Assembly: GCA_017432325.1 (NCBI GenBank)
Contig: JAFRJJ010000042.1
Span: forward strand, 1 to 52,330
DNA length: 52,330 nt
Reading direction: 5' to 3'
From: Solobacterium sp.
GTDB taxonomy: Bacteria; Bacillota_I; Bacilli_A; Erysipelotrichales; Erysipelotrichaceae
The notes under the pieces: model-generated
The model's database searches: none
What the model was told of the DNA's origin: nothing
Seen by the model: only the letters and a program-made list of their open reading frames with translations
Program-made: the position numbers and the translations under genes
Part shown: one piece after another, positions 1 through 8,348 of the stretch
How positions within the stretch are numbered: the first letter of the stretch is position 1
Layout: the number at the start of each line of letters is the position of its first letter

Positions 1-34
1 AAAAAACGAACCGTTAAAGCAAAGTGTTGGTGGC

Positions 35-1045
35 TTAGTTGATATCTAAGCCACTTTTCGCTTGTTCACACATCAGCTTTAACAGCTTAATGGTTACTTT
101 ATAGAGATCTCCATCAGTTTTTTTCTCATTATCAATTAATATGAAAAGGTTCAAATAATCCTGAAGCAATTCTTTTTTAAATCCTCTATGCTTGTCTATA
201 AAGAATTTCAAACGAGCACACAATTGATCAACCGGCTCTAAATTTCTGTACGCCTCTTCAGTGTTTGATTTATACATTGTTCTTGTAAGATTCATCTTGT
301 TCGCTGCATATGTGAGCGAACTGTCTTCATCACCAATCAAGTGGGAACCGGTTTTTAAATGCTTTCGACATATATTGTAGTTAGGAATTCTTTGAGGCCT
401 TCCATGACAAACAATTTCTGCAAATGAATTCGCTTTATCCGTTGCAATCAATATGCATATCTTATTCCGGGATATTCCTCTTGGCTGCTTGCGAACCTTT
501 TTTATTTTTCCAATCTCCTCCAGCAGATAGATCTTTGATGAATCCTCATGGACATATGTTTCGTCAATCCAAATTGTCTCGTTCAATACAATCGATTCCT
601 GGTAGTTCCGCAGAGTATAAAAGATTTTCTTCATCCATGCAGTGCCGGTTACAGTCGATATTTTCGCTGTTATACACGCCGATCGGACAGATGTACCGTT
701 TAACAAGCATTCAAGGAAAGAAAACCAGGCAACAATATTCACTTTGCTTGAGAAAAATAGAGTGTCGGAAGCACAATTAAACGTCTTCCCACATTCTTTG
801 CATAAATACCGGAGTGTTCCATTACGATTCTTACCATACTTGATGAAATTGTTTGAGTGACACTCAGGACACTCCGGTTTTCGAAACTCATGAAGCAATT
901 TATCGTAGGCACTGAATTCGTTGCGGTGGTTCTTTAAATAATCTGTAAGGATTCTTCCAAGAACCTCTTTTTCAAACATATCTTCGCTACTTTCCCATAA
1001 CAAAAACAACTTTTTATATGAGGAATTTCTGGTCTGGCTCATCAT
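35..1045 (-). CDS. IS1595-like transposase
   Basis: A 336-residue transposase that should cut and rejoin the ends of the surrounding element. Seen in the sequence: an N-terminal zinc ribbon (CPEC and CKEC pairs near residues 60-86) and a DDE-type catalytic core. The core has Asp in WIDETYV (~162), Asp in HLIGDED (~240), and the C-terminal HRGFKKELLQDYLN block typical of IS1595-like enzymes. The open frame extends to a TTG at 1048, but ATG codons at 1045 and 1042 lie behind TTAGGG, so one of these is the likely start. The 5' leader contains extensive inverted repeats that could hide the start region (listed separately). No frameshift or stop is seen. The family is well supported; the exact IS name is not known. 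Confidence 0.88.
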   Translation of the reverse strand: MMSQTRNSSYKKLFLLWESSEDMFEKEVLGRILTDYLKNHRNEFSAYDKLLHEFRKPECPECHSNNFIKYGKNRNGTLRYLCKECGKTFNCASDTLFFSSKVNIVAWFSFLECLLNGTSVRSACITAKISTVTGTAWMKKIFYTLRNYQESIVLNETIWIDETYVHEDSSKIYLLEEIGKIKKVRKQPRGISRNKICILIATDKANSFAEIVCHGRPQRIPNYNICRKHLKTGSHLIGDEDSSLTYAANKMNLTRTMYKSNTEEAYRNLEPVDQLCARLKFFIDKHRGFKKELLQDYLNLFILIDNEKKTDGDLYKVTIKLLKLMCEQAKSGLDIN

Positions 1046-1179
1046 CAATCCCTAATATTTTTAAGCAATAACTCAGTTAGGGAAGTCGCCAGACCAAGAA
1101 CCAAGGACTGAGTTACTGCTTAAAAACATCCTTTATTTGGTCTGGCACACATAATGTTAAACCTAATCACAGGTTCTTG
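1031..1179 (-). promoter_or_regulatory. Structured leader of the transposase gene
   Basis: A 17-bp inverted repeat with one mismatch (1061-1077 with 1107-1123) brackets the sequence GGTTCTTGGTCTGGC (minus strand, 1088-1102). That loop can pair with upstream CAAGAACC (1172-1179) and GCCAGACCA (1138-1146). It can also pair with GCCAGACC at the first codons of the transposase (1031-1038). The layout allows mutually exclusive folds that expose or mask the start region. The pairing is seen; its regulatory role is inferred. Confidence 0.5.
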
Positions 1180-1211
1180 CACTTTTACCAACACTTTGCT
1201 TTAACGGTTCG

Positions 1212-1241
1212 AAAAAAAACCAGTATTCATATGAATACCGG
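1212..1241 (-). terminator. Terminator of the M23 gene, T-tract used as IS target
   Basis: On the minus strand, CCGGTATTCAT pairs with ATGAATACTGG (1220-1241) and is followed by eight T (1219-1212). These eight T are the right-hand copy of the presumed target duplication of the insertion sequence, so the terminator remains intact. Confidence 0.8.
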
Positions 1242-1251
1242 TTTTCAGGGT

Positions 1252-2658
1252 TTATCCTCCGTAAATGCTTTCCGGTTTAACTCTGCAGGGTGCTCCTGCG
1301 CCGTTTTCACATAGTCTGTTCAATGCGGCAGAGCCCCATCCGCATCCGAATGAGAAGTCACCGTTCCATGTCTGAGCATAGTTAGTGAAGTCAGCAGCAC
1401 TTCCGAGGAAGAAGATTTCGATATGGCAATGTGGTCCTGTACTGTTGCCAGAACTTCCAAGGGATCCGATCGCATCACCGGCCATGACGATGCTTCCGGT
1501 AGCGATCGGTGTTCCTGCAAGCAGATGCAGATATTTGATCGCGTAGAGGCCGCCGTTGACCTTTGTCAGGAGATAGACCTGGTTGCCGCCGCCCTGTGAA
1601 CCATTCCGGTTCTGGGCACCGCATGCACTGCCGAGTTCTCCGTACGGACATCCGTCCTGGCTTTTCAATACAACACCGTTGCCGATCGCTACGACTGTTG
1701 CACCGAGCGGTCCGGCAAAGTCAGCGCCGAGATGAACACCTCCTGATGCATAATGCCATGTTCCGGCTTCGGGATTGATGCCGACACCAGGTACCGGATA
1801 ATTCCAGCCGCTGCTGGCAGTGACCTGGTTCAGTTTTTCTGTAATACTGCGCATCATATCACGGATAGCGTCGATATCTCCCGCGATCGTATTTCCTTGA
1901 GCTTCGAGGTTGGCGCTTTGTTTTCTGTACTCTTCCTGAATGACCTGTGCCTGATATTTCAAAGCAAGGATCGCATTCTGACGAGCAACAACATCCAGTC
2001 TTGCGTTATCGAGTTCTTTTTTTGCTTTTTCAAGTTCTTCTTTGTCTTCATTGAGTTTGGCGATCTCTGCAGCCAGTTCTCTCATGACTTCTTCATCATA
2101 ACCTGTGATATCCGATAAACCGTTGATCACCCTGATCAGATCTGAGAATTTGCGCACACCCATGATGACATCCAGGAACTGGTTCAGCCTCATGGTCTCC
2201 TGGGAGATCTCCATTCTTCTCTGGATCTTCTCTTCGGTTTGCTTGATATCGGCTTCCCTCTGATCGATATCCGCCTGTTTTTCGTCGATCTCTGCCTGCT
2301 TGGTCTCGATCTTATAGTTCAGATCAAAGATCTCCCCGTTCAGCGCATCTGCCTGTGACTGATATCCGCTGACCTGGCGCGCATAGTACACAACGTTCTC
2401 AGCGATCGCAGCACGCTGTGTTTCGATCTCCTCCAGCTGCTTTTTCAGCGCGTCACTCTGTGCGGACATATACTCCATATAGGCAGCGCAGCTGTTCTTT
2501 TCTGACTGTGTCAGGGGCAGAAGCCCGGAACACAGATTTGACCAATACCTTGAATCTGAGTAATCAGGTTCTTCGGCACTGGCCGGAAAGATCGTAAAGC
2601 AGATACCGGTCATGACAGCAGCTCCGAACTGGATCAGTTTTTTACGTACTGTCTTCAT
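1252..2658 (-). CDS. Coiled-coil M23 peptidase, murein hydrolase or its activator
   Basis: A 468-residue exported protein that probably cleaves peptidoglycan cross-bridges or activates an amidase at the cell surface. A signal peptide (1-28, ending FPASA) precedes a long, charged coiled coil (~50-275) and a C-terminal LytM/M23 domain (~290-430). The zinc motif is visible as HLGAD, YLHLL and GPHCHIE. This is the EnvC/PcsB-like layout. The M23 domain carries an unusual Cys- and Gly-rich insert (DGCPYGELGSACG) and ends with further cysteines, perhaps disulfides. The start is ATG 2658, one base after the stop of the BlaI-like gene, so the two are co-transcribed and probably translationally coupled; a longer frame opens inside blaI but would spoil the signal peptide. 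Substrate bond unknown. Confidence 0.85.
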   Translation of the reverse strand: MKTVRKKLIQFGAAVMTGICFTIFPASAEEPDYSDSRYWSNLCSGLLPLTQSEKNSCAAYMEYMSAQSDALKKQLEEIETQRAAIAENVVYYARQVSGYQSQADALNGEIFDLNYKIETKQAEIDEKQADIDQREADIKQTEEKIQRRMEISQETMRLNQFLDVIMGVRKFSDLIRVINGLSDITGYDEEVMRELAAEIAKLNEDKEELEKAKKELDNARLDVVARQNAILALKYQAQVIQEEYRKQSANLEAQGNTIAGDIDAIRDMMRSITEKLNQVTASSGWNYPVPGVGINPEAGTWHYASGGVHLGADFAGPLGATVVAIGNGVVLKSQDGCPYGELGSACGAQNRNGSQGGGNQVYLLTKVNGGLYAIKYLHLLAGTPIATGSIVMAGDAIGSLGSSGNSTGPHCHIEIFFLGSAADFTNYAQTWNGDFSFGCGWGSAALNRLCENGAGAPCRVKPESIYGG

Positions 2659-2659
2659 C

Positions 2660-3028
2660 TCATTTACCTGTTTCTTTCTCCGATACACTTTCCAGCAGAG
2701 CTGTCAGCTGCTGCGTTTCATTTACCGTCAGTTTTCTGTCTTTCAGATAACTCGTAATGAAATCACCCAATGAATCATTGAATTCTTCTTCTACCAGTTT
2801 CTTGGTCTTATGACTGTAGTATTCATCTTTGCTGATGACCATTGTCAGACCGCTCCTCTGCGGAAGCAGGTACCCCTTATCCCTGATTCTCCGGATCAGA
2901 GTAAACACGGTAGATTTTTTCCATCCGTATAAATTTTCACAGATGTGCCAGACATCCATTGAAGAAATACCCGGATTATCCCAGATGATTCTCGCCACTC
3001 TGTTTTCGGCTTCGCTTAGTCCTTCCAT
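2660..3028 (-). CDS. BlaI/MecI/CopY-family repressor
   Basis: A 122-residue winged-helix repressor. The N-terminal ~75 residues (LSEAENRVARIIWDN..., STVFTLIRRIRDKGYL) match the BlaI/MecI family, with a short dimerisation tail to 122. Known members bind TACA-N2-TGTA operators, and a perfect one lies just upstream (3042-3059), so autorepression is likely. GGGGGGATC precedes the ATG. Family members are normally inactivated by a BlaR1/MecR1 membrane protease or by metal (CopY). Here no blaR1 is adjacent, and the partner gene is a peptidoglycan hydrolase. The CopY metal-binding CxC tail is absent. The signal that lifts repression is therefore unknown; a cell-wall stress cue is a reasonable inference. 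Confidence 0.88.
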   Translation of the reverse strand: MEGLSEAENRVARIIWDNPGISSMDVWHICENLYGWKKSTVFTLIRRIRDKGYLLPQRSGLTMVISKDEYYSHKTKKLVEEEFNDSLGDFITSYLKDRKLTVNETQQLTALLESVSEKETGK

Positions 3029-3041
3029 GATCCCCCCAAAA

Positions 3042-3093
3042 GGACTACATATGTAGTCCCTTTTATCGTATTACTGAAGTTTACAAATGTCAA
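3042..3093 (-). promoter_or_regulatory. Promoter and BlaI-type operator of the blaI-M23 operon
   Basis: On the minus strand TTGACA (3093-3088), a 17-bp spacer and TACGAT (3070-3065) form a strong sigma-A promoter. An 18-bp perfect palindrome, GGACTACATATGTAGTCC (3042-3059), containing the family operator core TACATATGTA, covers the predicted transcription start. Confidence 0.88.
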
Positions 3094-3124
3094 CCGTTAT
3101 GGAAACAATTACCTATTATCAGAC

Positions 3125-3170
3125 ACAAAAAAGGAACAGCCGGTGAAGATTCAGCTCTGTACTGTTCCCC
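3125..3170 (-). terminator. Terminator after the VanY-like gene
   Basis: On the minus strand GGAACAG (3168-3162) pairs with CTGTTCC (3139-3133), followed by TTTTTT. It ends the uvrC/VanY-like unit just before the blaI promoter. Confidence 0.75.
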
Positions 3171-3207
3171 TGTCTTAAGTTTGAAACTGCAGTATAAAAA
3201 GCTTCTG

Positions 3208-4239
3208 CTAACGATTAGCAGAAGCGATGTAATCAGCGAATGTCTGGTGATTGAGATGAAGCTGTGTTGACAGCTGGTTTCCGACATAGCGGTAATGGTA
3301 CATCTGTGCGCCGATGCCGGTGACCTTCTGGCTTTCGTGATCCCAGCTGCATATGAACCCGTATTTATATGCGTTTTCCTGGAGCCAGAGACTTTGAAGT
3401 GTCTGCTCGAAGGAAGCGTTGCTGATGCCGTCTACCCGGAAGTCAACAGTCAGTCCGAGCTGCCGTTCGCAATGACCGGGATACTGTTCATATCTGAGTA
3501 CCTGTTTGCCGTATCTCAGCTTTGCTTCATCAAACAGTTCCTTCTGCTTATCATAAGAAACATAACCTTCCGTTACGATCAGTCCGGCACATGCCCTGTC
3601 TGTTTTCAGACCTGACTGAATGCCCTGGCACATCTCTTCCAGATGTATCTTTGCTTCATCCTGCATCAGGATCTGCTTGTCGCTGGGGACTTCCTCGGAA
3701 ACCACGCGCAGCTGTGTCGGTGTACGTCTGACGATCGTATTGCTCGCATCGACCCATGCGTCAAGACTTGAAGCATTCATGACCAGAACACTGTCCTGCT
3801 TGTACGGGTCACCGTTGTCTAGGTAATCCTTGATCTCTTCATAGGAATACTGAGACAGCAGGATGATCAGTGTATCGATATCCATGACATCCCTGGTGTC
3901 TTCGACCATTCGTACGATCTGGGCCGGCGTCCTGTCCCACTGATATGTGGACAGCCGCTTATATTCAGCTGCATTGTAAATGTTGAATCCCTCTTCACGA
4001 ATAAAAGCAATGAAAACATTCGGTGCGATGGAGTATTCAATAATATAATCAATCTCTTCAGGTGTCAGATACTCTTTGATCAGCTCACGGCTTTTCTGGT
4101 CCGTATACGGATATCTTGAGAGTGAATCATATTTGCTGTTGAGAATTCCGATACATACGGAGCCGAGCAAAGCAACACTGAAAACAAACAAAGCTGTCAG
4201 GATCCTGATCTTAAGGCTGTTACGGTTTATTTCACTCAT
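3208..4239 (-). CDS. VanY-like (M15B) D,D-carboxypeptidase family protein, probably inactive
   Basis: A 343-residue membrane-anchored protein (TM ~11-33, outside C-terminal domain) related to D-alanyl-D-alanine carboxypeptidases. The family motif SxHxxGxAxD reads PGHCERQLGLTVD, so the expected zinc-ligand His is Arg259. The ExWHYRYVG motif reads QMYHYRYVG, so the catalytic Glu is Gln312. The second His (H315) and the Asp of the first motif are kept. By family knowledge these changes should abolish peptidase activity, leaving a peptidoglycan-binding or scaffold role (inference). Residues 35-190 form an extra N-terminal region with a YLTPEEIDYIIEY segment. Start ATG 4239 follows ATCAGGT and lies 13 bases after the uvrC stop; a longer frame opens at 4278. 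No frameshift is visible. Confidence 0.75.
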   Translation of the reverse strand: MSEINRNSLKIRILTALFVFSVALLGSVCIGILNSKYDSLSRYPYTDQKSRELIKEYLTPEEIDYIIEYSIAPNVFIAFIREEGFNIYNAAEYKRLSTYQWDRTPAQIVRMVEDTRDVMDIDTLIILLSQYSYEEIKDYLDNGDPYKQDSVLVMNASSLDAWVDASNTIVRRTPTQLRVVSEEVPSDKQILMQDEAKIHLEEMCQGIQSGLKTDRACAGLIVTEGYVSYDKQKELFDEAKLRYGKQVLRYEQYPGHCERQLGLTVDFRVDGISNASFEQTLQSLWLQENAYKYGFICSWDHESQKVTGIGAQMYHYRYVGNQLSTQLHLNHQTFADYIASANR

Positions 4240-4252
4240 ACCTGATATTATA

Positions 4253-6019
4253 TCATCCTTCATCATGCAATGCCGCATATACTTTTACGGCAGTTTCCAT
4301 CGGAACGACTTCCGCGATCTGTTCTATGTCCGCATTTTTGAGGTTTGTAAAGTTTCCGAATGCTTTCAGCAGTTTCTGCTTCCGTTTCGGACCTACACCT
4401 TCCACCTCATCAAGGATCGATTTTGTCTGCGCTTTGGAACGAAGTTTCCGGTGATATGAGATCGCTCTTCTATGGACTTCGTCCTGCATTCTAGTCAGCA
4501 GGAAGAACAGTCCGGAGTCGCGGTCGATATCGAACGTCCTGTAATCCGTATCCATCAGTGCATTTGTGTTATGCCTGTCATCCTTGACCAGGCCCATGAT
4601 CTTGATATCGATCCCGAGCGAATCAATGATCTCTTTTGCGGCTTCGATCTGTGTTCTGCCGCCATCGACGAGGATACCGTCCGGCATCCTGCCGTTCTCC
4701 TTCAGAAGTCTGAAATAACGGCGGTAAACGACTTCTTTCATGGAATCAACATCGGAATTGCCGGTATGCAGCTTATAAAGCCGATAGCTCTTCCTGTCGG
4801 GTACGCCGTCTTCATATACGACACAGCTCGCTACGGTAAACTGGCCTGAAATATGGCTGTTATCGAACAGTTCAACACGCCTCATCGGGCGGCCCGCCAG
4901 TTCGGAGAGCTGCTGTACGGCATTTTCAGTCATGCTGTTCTGCTGCTCGGCAGCGTCGAATTTCAGATTGAGCTGCTGTTTCGCATTCTCAATGCACATA
5001 TCGATCAGTTTCTGACGGTAGCCTTTCTTCGGGATGAATACCGCCATACCGAGCGTATCCTGAAGATCCTGCTGGAACGGTTCACATTCAGCGGATAGCA
5101 CCAGTTCCTTCGGTTTGGGATGATCCTCATAGAACTGCAGCAGGAATGACTGGAATTCTTCCGAAGCATCGCCATAAAGCGGCTTCAGGCGGAATTCCTT
5201 GTTCAGTACGGTACCGTTTCTGACCAGGAATCCGGTGATCGCCAGATATCCGCGGTCTTCATACCATGCGAATACATCTCTGGTACCCTTCTTATCTGTT
5301 TCGATCATCTGACGGTCTATGACGCGCTCGATGCTGGTGATCATCTCGTGATACTGGGCGGCCTTTTCGAATTCCAGGTTTTCACTGGCTTCCAGCATCT
5401 TTTTGTTCAGTTCTTTTGTGATCTCTTTTGTATCTCCGTTCAGGAACGATGTCACCCCGTCCGACATTCTTTCGTATTCTTCCGGATCGATCTCATACTG
5501 ACATGGTCCCAGACACTGTCCGAGATGATAATACAGACAGACTTTATCCGGGATCTTAGTACATCTTCTGAACGGATAGAGCGTCTGCAGGATCTTCAGC
5601 GTATTGCGTGCTGCAGTCGCGTCAGGAAATGGTCCGAAATACCTGGCATTTCTGTCTTTCTTCATATCACGCGCGATCATCAGTCTCGGATACTTTTCCT
5701 TCGTCAGCTTGATGTAAGGATAGCTCGAGTCATCGATGAACATGATGTTGTATTTCGGCCGGTATTTTTTGATCAGGTTGATCTCCAGGATCAGAGCTTC
5801 TTTTTCGCTCCTGGTCACAATGAAATCAAAGTCATCAATGTTTGATACAAGCTTGGTCGTCTTAAAATCATGTGCTCCCGTAAAATACTGGTTGACACGG
5901 TTATGGAGATTCTTTGCTTTTCCGACGTATATGATCTCGCCGTTTTTATCCTTCATCTGATAGCTGCCCGGTTCATCCGGCAGATTTGCCAGTTTTGCCT
6001 TCAAATATTCACGGTCCAT
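4253..6019 (-). CDS. uvrC: UvrC, excinuclease ABC subunit C
   Basis: A 588-residue nuclease subunit of nucleotide excision repair that makes both cuts around a UvrB-marked lesion. Domains in order: GIY-YIG nuclease (~14-95, PGSYQM and IIYVGKAKNL); a Cys cluster (CTKIPDKVCLYYHLGQCLGPC, ~153-173); a UVR motif that binds UvrB (~195-235); an RNase H-like nuclease (~370-530, with FDNSHISG and LVDGGRTQIEAA); and C-terminal helix-hairpin-helix repeats (~540-585, VEGVGPKRKQKLL). The length is normal for the family. It starts five bases after mutS2 behind AAGGGTGATCTC, so the cvpA-mutS2-uvrC genes form one unit. Confidence 0.97.
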   Translation of the reverse strand: MDREYLKAKLANLPDEPGSYQMKDKNGEIIYVGKAKNLHNRVNQYFTGAHDFKTTKLVSNIDDFDFIVTRSEKEALILEINLIKKYRPKYNIMFIDDSSYPYIKLTKEKYPRLMIARDMKKDRNARYFGPFPDATAARNTLKILQTLYPFRRCTKIPDKVCLYYHLGQCLGPCQYEIDPEEYERMSDGVTSFLNGDTKEITKELNKKMLEASENLEFEKAAQYHEMITSIERVIDRQMIETDKKGTRDVFAWYEDRGYLAITGFLVRNGTVLNKEFRLKPLYGDASEEFQSFLLQFYEDHPKPKELVLSAECEPFQQDLQDTLGMAVFIPKKGYRQKLIDMCIENAKQQLNLKFDAAEQQNSMTENAVQQLSELAGRPMRRVELFDNSHISGQFTVASCVVYEDGVPDRKSYRLYKLHTGNSDVDSMKEVVYRRYFRLLKENGRMPDGILVDGGRTQIEAAKEIIDSLGIDIKIMGLVKDDRHNTNALMDTDYRTFDIDRDSGLFFLLTRMQDEVHRRAISYHRKLRSKAQTKSILDEVEGVGPKRKQKLLKAFGNFTNLKNADIEQIAEVVPMETAVKVYAALHDEG

Positions 6020-6023
6020 GAGA

Positions 6024-8348
6024 TCACCCTTTCAGTGTTACGACGGTAGCTCCTGTACCGCCTTCATTCGGCATGCCTAAACGGTAGGTATCCACATCCC
6101 GGTCACGGTCCAGCTTGTTATGGACCGCCTTCCGGAGTGCACCGGTACCGTCTCCGTGTATGATGCGGAACGTAATCAGATGGTTCATCTTTGCGGAATC
6201 CAGATAATCTGAAAGTTCTTCCATTGCTTCATCAACCCGCATACCGATCAGATTGCATTCAGGAGACATTGTCTGAGTAAGAACATTGCCGCCGAATTTC
6301 ACGAATGCTTCTTTTTTCTTTTCGGGAAGGATCTTCAGGCTATGACGGATCTGATCTTCCTTGACATGCATCTGTCTGCCGTTCAGTTCAATCGTAATGT
6401 CTTTCCGGCGGATCGATGTGATCCTGGCTGCCTGGCCGTTGACCCTGAGTTCAACAACATCGCCTACGGCAAATCCCCGGTCATCCCTGAGCGGTTCGCT
6501 GCTCTGCGGCTTGATCTCTTCTTTCCGGTTCAGTTTCTGCCTGACTGCCAGCACTTCATGATATTTCGCGCTGCTCTGCATCTCGCGCATCTGACGCAGG
6601 ATCTCATCTGCTTCTTCGTAAGCATTCTGGCGGTAAGCGTTGATCTCTGCTTCTGCCTTCGCTTTCCACTGGTCTTTTTCCTGTTCCAGACGGTTCAGCA
6701 GTTCTTCTGTTTCCTTTTTCCTGGCATCCAGTTCCTGCTGTTCCTGTTCCAGCTGTTCTTTGAGCTGGCGGTTTTCCGCCACCTGTGTTTCCAGCTGTTC
6801 GATCAGTTTGTCTTCCTGTGTTCTTGCCTGGTCCTTCAGAAATCTGGCGTACTTGATAATACCGTTCGGCAGACCGTAGCGCTGCGCGACTTCAAAGGCA
6901 TTGGACTGACCTGTCGTGCCTTCCATATACCTGTAAGTCGGCTGCAGCTTTTCCATATCAAATTCAACACTGGCTGTCAGGATATCATCATGCCGTTTTC
7001 CATATGCTTTCAGTCTGCCGTAATGCGTTGTCGCCACTGTCATGCATTCGCGTTTTCTCAGCTCATTCAGAACGGAGATCGCAAGTGCTTCACCTTCTCT
7101 CGGGTCTGTACCGGAACCGATCTCATCGAGCAGTGCCAGGCTTCTGTCTGTCGCGTCACGCATGACTTCCGCGATCTTGACGATCTGTGCCGAGAAGCTT
7201 GAGAGTGAACTGACAACAGACTGATCGTCACCGATGTCGACAAAGACATGATCAAAATACGGGATCACCGCATGTTCAGCAGTTACCGGCATGCCGCAGT
7301 AGGTCATCAGTACGAACAGACCGATGATCTTCATTGAAACGGTTTTACCGCCGGTATTTGGACCTGTGATCAGGAGCAAATGCTTCGGATCTTCCAGGTG
7401 ATATGTATTTGCTACGACTTTTGTGCGCTCGATCAGCGGATGACGTCCTTTTTCTATGATCAGCCTGCGGTCTTCCGTCAGCTCCGCAACAACAGCATCA
7501 CGCTGTTTTCCCCATAAAGCTTTGGCATAGAGGCAGTCCAGGATCGCGCATGTTTCCAGATTCGCCAGTTCTTCTTCAGCGACAAGCGATACCTCATAGG
7601 AACATTCCTCAAGGATCCGCTGCACTTCTTCCGCTTCCCTGGCAAGCAGTTCCTGCTTTCGGTTATTCGCGTTGAGCAGTGATGCCGGTTCCACGTAGGA
7701 TGCCTGTCCGCTGGCGGAATCACCATATACCATGCCTCCGAAGTTATTCTTTTCAGCAGCCCTGACAAGCACCATCGCTCTTCCGCCCCTGTATGTGACG
7801 ATACCGTCCACAACACTGGACGCATGGGAAGAAAGGAAGTGATTGACTGCGGAAGCGATCACTGCGTCAGCGTTTCTCAGGTTTCGGCGGATCATCCTCA
7901 GTTCTGAAGAAGCGTCGTCAAGCACTTCACCGTACGGACTGATGCACTGTGTCAGCTTTGCTTCACAATGATCATGTACGACCATTGTAGAAACGAGATC
8001 ATGAATATACGGATGGTCTGTTTCCAGATTTTTCTCATAGCTTTTAATGGCGCGGATCCCCTGGATCAGACGTACTTCATTGTTCAGTTCCGCAGCCGTC
8101 AGGATCCTCTGCCTTCTTGCGCCTTCCAGCATCATTGTCTGGTCGGTGATCCCGCCGAACGGCATTTCCCCGAAACGGACAGTCGCTTCAAGCGCTTCGC
8201 TGATCAGAGCATGATCCCTTCTGATGACAAGCGGATCAAAGCTCGGTGCAGTCCGGCGCATCAGATCCCTGCCAAGAGAAAAAGAGCAGGAATTCTCCAT
8301 TTCCTGCAGAATTACATCCAGCTCAAGACTGCTTTCAGTACTCATCAT
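6024..8348 (-). CDS. mutS2: MutS2, ATPase/endonuclease acting on DNA or stalled ribosomes
   Basis: A 774-residue MutS2. It has an N-terminal clamp/lever region, a Walker A motif GPNTGGKT (329-336), Walker B ALLDEIGSGTD (~408), a long coiled coil (~510-620) and a C-terminal Smr domain (~690-774, HGDGTGALR and the GGTGATVV tail). MutS2 proteins suppress recombination and, in Bacillus, act on collided ribosomes. The Smr LDLRG motif is altered here to LIGMRV, so nuclease activity through that motif is uncertain. Its ATG overlaps the cvpA stop codon by one base (TAATG), showing translational coupling. A second ATG follows at 8345. Confidence 0.95.
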   Translation of the reverse strand: MMSTESSLELDVILQEMENSCSFSLGRDLMRRTAPSFDPLVIRRDHALISEALEATVRFGEMPFGGITDQTMMLEGARRQRILTAAELNNEVRLIQGIRAIKSYEKNLETDHPYIHDLVSTMVVHDHCEAKLTQCISPYGEVLDDASSELRMIRRNLRNADAVIASAVNHFLSSHASSVVDGIVTYRGGRAMVLVRAAEKNNFGGMVYGDSASGQASYVEPASLLNANNRKQELLAREAEEVQRILEECSYEVSLVAEEELANLETCAILDCLYAKALWGKQRDAVVAELTEDRRLIIEKGRHPLIERTKVVANTYHLEDPKHLLLITGPNTGGKTVSMKIIGLFVLMTYCGMPVTAEHAVIPYFDHVFVDIGDDQSVVSSLSSFSAQIVKIAEVMRDATDRSLALLDEIGSGTDPREGEALAISVLNELRKRECMTVATTHYGRLKAYGKRHDDILTASVEFDMEKLQPTYRYMEGTTGQSNAFEVAQRYGLPNGIIKYARFLKDQARTQEDKLIEQLETQVAENRQLKEQLEQEQQELDARKKETEELLNRLEQEKDQWKAKAEAEINAYRQNAYEEADEILRQMREMQSSAKYHEVLAVRQKLNRKEEIKPQSSEPLRDDRGFAVGDVVELRVNGQAARITSIRRKDITIELNGRQMHVKEDQIRHSLKILPEKKKEAFVKFGGNVLTQTMSPECNLIGMRVDEAMEELSDYLDSAKMNHLITFRIIHGDGTGALRKAVHNKLDRDRDVDTYRLGMPNEGGTGATVVTLKG

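Larger units (their letters stand above)
7..1211 (-). mobile_element. IS1595-like insertion sequence, complete
   Basis: The element is 1205 bp. It is bounded by perfect 25-bp terminal inverted repeats: 7-31, beginning CGAACCGTTAAAGC, and its exact complement at 1187-1211. Outside the repeats lie six A residues on the left, where the window is cut, and exactly eight A residues on the right (1212-1219). This fits an 8-bp A8 target duplication, the size known for the IS1595 family. It carries one transposase gene on the minus strand and is visibly more AT-rich than the flanking host genes. Left and right ends match perfectly and the gene is open, so the insertion looks recent and possibly active. 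Family assignment rests on the zinc ribbon plus DDE-type protein and the duplication length. Confidence 0.9.

Noticed and set aside
4239..4278. Upstream start of the VanY-like gene overlapping uvrC
   Set aside because: The extra residues (RHCMMKDDIISG) are uvrC tail codons in another frame, and ATG 4239 is followed at once by a proper membrane anchor.
6342..7202. 286-codon plus-strand frame opposite mutS2
   Set aside because: Phe/Leu/Cys-rich translation expected from the reverse of a charged coiled coil; no start signals.
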